Assembly: GCA_973895155.1 (NCBI GenBank)
Contig: OZ316893.1
Span: forward strand, 4,898,001-4,962,000
DNA length: 64,000 nucleotides
Reading direction: 5' to 3'
Source: Marsupella aquatica
Lineage: Eukaryota > Marchantiophyta
In this document: one piece after another, positions 60,731 to 64,000 of the stretch
Position numbering within the stretch: position 1 is the stretch's first letter
How the letters are laid out: every line of letters begins with the position of its first letter
The notes under the pieces: model-generated
Seen by the model: the letters and a program-made list of their open reading frames with translations, nothing else
What the model was told of the DNA's origin: nothing
Database searches by the model: none
Position numbers and translations under genes: made by a program

Positions 60731-61352
60731 AGTCTGGACCAGGCTCTGGACACTACATCGAAACTTGTTTTGCTTAGCTATCAATTTTGTAAGGACTAGG
60801 TCACACATCTCTGTGCGAAAGTGTGTTCATGTTGGGAAATTTTGACCAGAACTTGCTGCTGGATAGTTCTTATTGAATGATTCAGTTCACCCTCAAGTAG
60901 TTGCAGGAGTACAGGCAAAGCAAGGGGCTGTTGAGGAGCACCTATCTTTATGCTGCTGCAACCTCTGCTAAAATGTTGAGTTGAGGTATAGTACGGGACC
61001 TATGCTGGTATTAAATTTTAGGTCTGTCATTTCCATCCATGACTTCAACCATTTCTAGTCGTGCAGAAGTTTATTTAGCTTCAAATGTTGTAGGGGAATT
61101 CTAATGTAGTCCATGAAGTTAATTTTGACATGTGGGCAATGTTGCTTCTATTCACCAGAGTTGATGTTGAGCTGCTGGGCGGATCAAACTCTTTTTGAAG
61201 TGTGGTGCCCGGAGACGTTGTGAGATTCTTTAGGTCTGTCGAACGCAGAGGCAGTTGAGGTGTTGCCCCATTCTGATTACTTGTAGACATTGTTACTTGT
61301 AGACATTGTTACTTGTAGACATTGTTAATTCATCATTACAAAAAACACTATC

Positions 61353-61736
61353 ATGGCTATATTGAAGAATTATGAGAAGCTCCTTTTGCAGCATCGAGAC
61401 GAATGCTACTGGTGTGAATCTTGTGTCAAGTGCAGGGTTGGCAATGGCAATTTTGAATGGTTCCATTGCTTTTGCTTGAAAATGCACGGAAGACTTGTTA
61501 CTAGGACATACATGGCAAAGAACGGCAAAGTTGTCACACACCGCTGGAAGTGCTCTTGTATAAGGCCAACCATTTGGCCTCAAAATGAGTGTCTTTTACG
61601 CAAGATTGTCATCCCAGACACGCTTGACATTGTAGTCCTTGATAGTATTCCACATATAACTGAGCTTGATATTGTAGCCCCAGATAGTATTCCAGATCAA
61701 GCTAAGGTTAGAGCCCATGGATGCTTGACATTGTAG
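61353..61736 (+). CDS. Cys-rich ORF of unknown function
   Basis: A 127-residue frame begins MAILKNYEKLLLQHR and contains a Cys/His-rich block (CYWCESCVKCRVG ... WFHCFCLKMHG ... WKCSCIRP), suggesting a metal-binding fold. The end contains an imperfect repeat of the sequence around CTTGACATTGTAGTCCTTGA. It lies about 400 bp upstream of the EDM2-like fragment and could be one of its exons or an unrelated remnant. I do not recognise the family. Confidence 0.3.
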   Translation: MAILKNYEKLLLQHRDECYWCESCVKCRVGNGNFEWFHCFCLKMHGRLVTRTYMAKNGKVVTHRWKCSCIRPTIWPQNECLLRKIVIPDTLDIVVLDSIPHITELDIVAPDSIPDQAKVRAHGCLTL

Positions 61737-62106
61737 TCCTTGATAGTACATGGATGCGTTGTTCATATATGACTAGGCCTTTGTTTGCAAGGCTGCAATT
61801 GTACTATCCATGATATATGAGAATATTTTTCATTCCCATTATGTGGCAAGTTTCGCAAGCTGGCATTGTATTTATGTATGTCTTGGTTTGGTCTGTGTTC
61901 AGGTTGCACTGTGTAGTTGACTTCATCTGGGAGGGAGGTTTGCAGATCGTTGGAGCAGGTGCTATGATTAACCTTATCTTTGTCTATGGATTGCCGACTA
62001 TCATACATATCCCCCTCATATGTGATGTGCTTTGTGATGATTGCAGTTGTAACCATGCCGACAAGGATTCAAACATGAAGCAACATAGTCCTCTGACAAA
62101 GGAGCC

Positions 62107-62726
62107 TCTTTAGAAGAGGTATTGTGTATTCTGTTGTTCTCTGAGCAAGAGATTCTACAAACTAGCCCTCATGTTTGTGCAATTTGTGAGCATGGTGGGA
62201 AGTTGGTAATTTGTGATGGGCCATGTCACAGGCAATTTCATTATGTGGTTGGAGATGAAGCCCCTAATGACTCTTGCCCCTGTGTAGTCCTTCCCCTCCA
62301 TCATGGAGGGAAGCCATGGTTTTGCCCAAATTGTAACCAGGACCAGGCCATGTGTTATGGGTGCCGCACTGTGGGACTGTCACCTACAATTGTGCGAAAA
62401 TGCTCTGATCGTTTTTGTGTACGATTTTATTGCTTTGGGTGTTTGGTAGCCGATGCAAAGTCCTGCCCATTGCATACATGTGTGACATGTTATCAGAGTC
62501 TTGAGGGTCAGATGGTCAAGAACATGGTACAATGTCTACGATGTCCAAATGCCTGGCATACAGATTGTCTCCAGATGATCAAAAGCAAAGGGTTTGCTCA
62601 TGATAGGGACATTTGGGAACATGAAGCACATGGACAACAGTGACAAATGTTTTATTGCCCCCGTCATCCTATTGATCCACACCTCAAGACTCCAATCAGG
62701 GACCACATTTCATGGCTCCAATGATC
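62107..62726 (+). pseudogene. EDM2-like: EDM2-like PHD-finger region, interrupted by a stop
   Basis: This region resembles the composite PHD module of plant EDM2-type proteins, nuclear regulators of silencing and of transcripts with heterochromatic introns. Seen: HVCAICEHGGKLVICDGPC, RQFHYVVG, WFCPNCNQDQAMCYGC, RKCSDRFCVRFYCFGC, CPLHTCVTCYQ and CLRCPNAWHTDCL, i.e. successive Cys4-His-Cys3-like knuckles. A TGA at 62,641-62,643 follows EHEAHGQQ. The same frame then reads QMFYCPRHPIDPHLKTPIRD, the expected continuation in this family, so the stop is probably a CGA-to-TGA change. Another stop follows at about 62,725. An acceptor CTTTAG precedes the segment at about 62,112. It is either a decayed gene or a captured gene fragment, set between transposon-like units. 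Confidence 0.7.
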
Positions 62727-63219
62727 TGAATAATGAACGAACCTATTACTTAGGTTTCAACGTCGTAGTGGGGTATGAGCAAGGCAAATACTTAAGCTGC
62801 ATCATGGGTGGTAGTACCCAATTTTATTAGTGTTGACATTTTGTCATAATTAAGGTCACTAATAGTGCTGCATTTTGATGAGCAGAAGCACTAAACCTTG
62901 GGAACTGTTAGAAAACCAGGCGAAAAGGATATTTTGTCCAAAGATATTTTATCCAACTTTAACGGTATATCATGATTTTCACTGAATACATTTGCATGTA
63001 TGATGGATTGCATTATAAAGTGTTTTGGCCTATTAGCACTTCTTTTGTTAAAAGTATGCTGACAGTATGTATATTACATGAGAATGTGTATGTTGTCGTT
63101 GCATCTCTTGAAGATCCTAATGTGTTTGCATTGTGTGTATTTCAAATGTATTTGTGCAGGTCTTTTTGTTATCGACTCCAAAAGCAATTGTGCTATGCAT
63201 GTTCTAGATTTGTATTGCA
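62727..63219. other. Short AT-rich gap
   Basis: No gene was recognised. The end, near 63,160, has a TTTGTGCAG acceptor-like site that may belong to the gene starting at 63,220. Confidence 0.35.
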
Positions 63220-64000
63220 ATGGCAGCCCCTAAACCCAACTCTGTGAAATTGATACGCAAAGTTGGGGATGACAAGGCTGATTTACCAATCTGTGTTTTG
63301 TCATTCAAAGAAGGACACACCCTACATGATTTTAGGGCTCGTATTGGCTCTACTCTAGACTTTGACTTTGATTTTTGGGATGAGAGACTTCCTGGTCGAG
63401 TGAAACCTGTACATGAGAAATTAATTGATCTGTCTGAGCTGGATGGAAGAGTTATTGTTGTACAACAAGAACTTGGAGATGGTGGGAGCCCGGGTGGGAG
63501 GATCCCACCAATACCCTGTCATCCTTGCACTCCTGCATCATTGGGTCCGAATACTGGGACACCACAATTGGGGCCAACAGCACCAGCACCCTCCCCTGTA
63601 AGGGCTTCTTTTGAGTCACAATTGATGGGAGATGTTCCATCAAAGCTATGGAAAGATGAGTGGATGAGGTTAGAGAAATGGGCACATAAGAAGGGTTATG
63701 GTGATCACAATTGGAGAATTCGTACCTGGGATGAGGGGACAGATGTTCGAGGGCATCTGGAGTGTCTTGAATGTAGGGAAACTTATGGCAATGTAGACAA
63801 CTCTCAGAACCCTAAATCCATCTCCAATTGCTTTAGTAATTTTAAGACCAAACACTTGGTCTTCAATAAGCACAAGGATAACTATTGTCGGAGAAGGGGC
63901 ATTCCTTCTACTTTGGTTCAGGTAGCAGACATCTCTGAGAAGCCAGAATATGATCATGCAGACGCCATCAAAGTAGGCGTTGAGATAGTTCAGCGATTGA
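63220..64000 (+). CDS. BED-like zinc-finger ORF, running off the window
   Basis: An uninterrupted frame from ATG at 63,220 stays open for 260 codons to the window edge. It begins MAAPKPNSVKLIRKVGDD. A Pro-rich linker follows (PCTPASLGPNTGTPQLGPT), then LWKDEWMRLEKWAHKKGYG and a Cys2-His2 arrangement (HLECLECRETY ... FKTKHLVFNKHK) that looks like a BED-type finger. BED fingers head many hAT-type transposases and domesticated relatives, and the repeat-rich setting suggests a transposon protein. The diagnostic catalytic or dimerisation part would lie beyond the window. The clean frame contrasts with the decayed ORFs to its left. Confidence 0.55.
   Translation, partial: MAAPKPNSVKLIRKVGDDKADLPICVLSFKEGHTLHDFRARIGSTLDFDFDFWDERLPGRVKPVHEKLIDLSELDGRVIVVQQELGDGGSPGGRIPPIPCHPCTPASLGPNTGTPQLGPTAPAPSPVRASFESQLMGDVPSKLWKDEWMRLEKWAHKKGYGDHNWRIRTWDEGTDVRGHLECLECRETYGNVDNSQNPKSISNCFSNFKTKHLVFNKHKDNYCRRRGIPSTLVQVADISEKPEYDHADAIKVGVEIVQRL

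Overview
The window looks like accessory-rich chromosome of a non-seed land plant, probably a bryophyte, lycophyte or fern. This is inferred from a class II KNOX homeobox gene, a plant-type UDP-xylose synthase copy, a Ty1/copia end, a FAR1/MULE-type transposase with a SWIM finger, an EDM2-like PHD module and genes with short exons spaced far apart. No rRNA, tRNA, CRISPR or bacterial feature was found. All exon boundaries were read by eye from conserved residues and GT/GC-AG sites, with phases checked by hand.

Layout: 1-2,607 holds the 3' end of a decayed copia element with its 3' LTR, then a related solo-LTR remnant. About 2.6-12.9 kb is gene-poor, with SINE-like and other dispersed repeats and a threefold tandem repeat. 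12.93-15.0 kb (minus) carries a CDC25-type cell-cycle phosphatase with all catalytic landmarks. 15-33 kb is gene-poor (MITEs, a pair of diverged repeats, a degenerate minisatellite) with one unrecognised multi-exon candidate near 27.5-29.6 kb. 33.18-34.10 kb (plus) is a compact two-exon gene for a small basic, mitochondrial-type protein. 35.97-36.75 kb (minus) is a broken intronless UDP-xylose synthase copy. 38.53-44.00 kb (minus) is a complete six-exon class II KNOX gene, flanked downstream by an 82-bp tandem repeat and upstream by a satellite-like array with a repeated core.

46-51.7 kb is mostly silent apart from MITE-like elements and a SINE scrap. 51.8-58.3 kb is a convergent pair of decayed transcription units: plus-strand nuclear-type and acidic-repeat ORFs against a minus-strand Mutator-like transposase 3' half. 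Introns and flanks of both units carry a short motif, TTYATGTTYTG, always in the sense of local transcription. 58.9-60.7 kb is G-rich low-complexity repeat. 61.3-64.0 kb has a Cys-rich ORF, an EDM2-like PHD/zinc-knuckle fragment interrupted by a stop, and a BED-like zinc-finger ORF running off the window.

The intact genes (CDC25-like, small mitochondrial-type protein, KNOX2) form no operon-like unit. They are single-copy-looking islands between repeats. The most noteworthy points are the canonical-type CDC25, a family generally considered missing from flowering plants, and the transcription-oriented intronic motif of the 52-58 kb unit.
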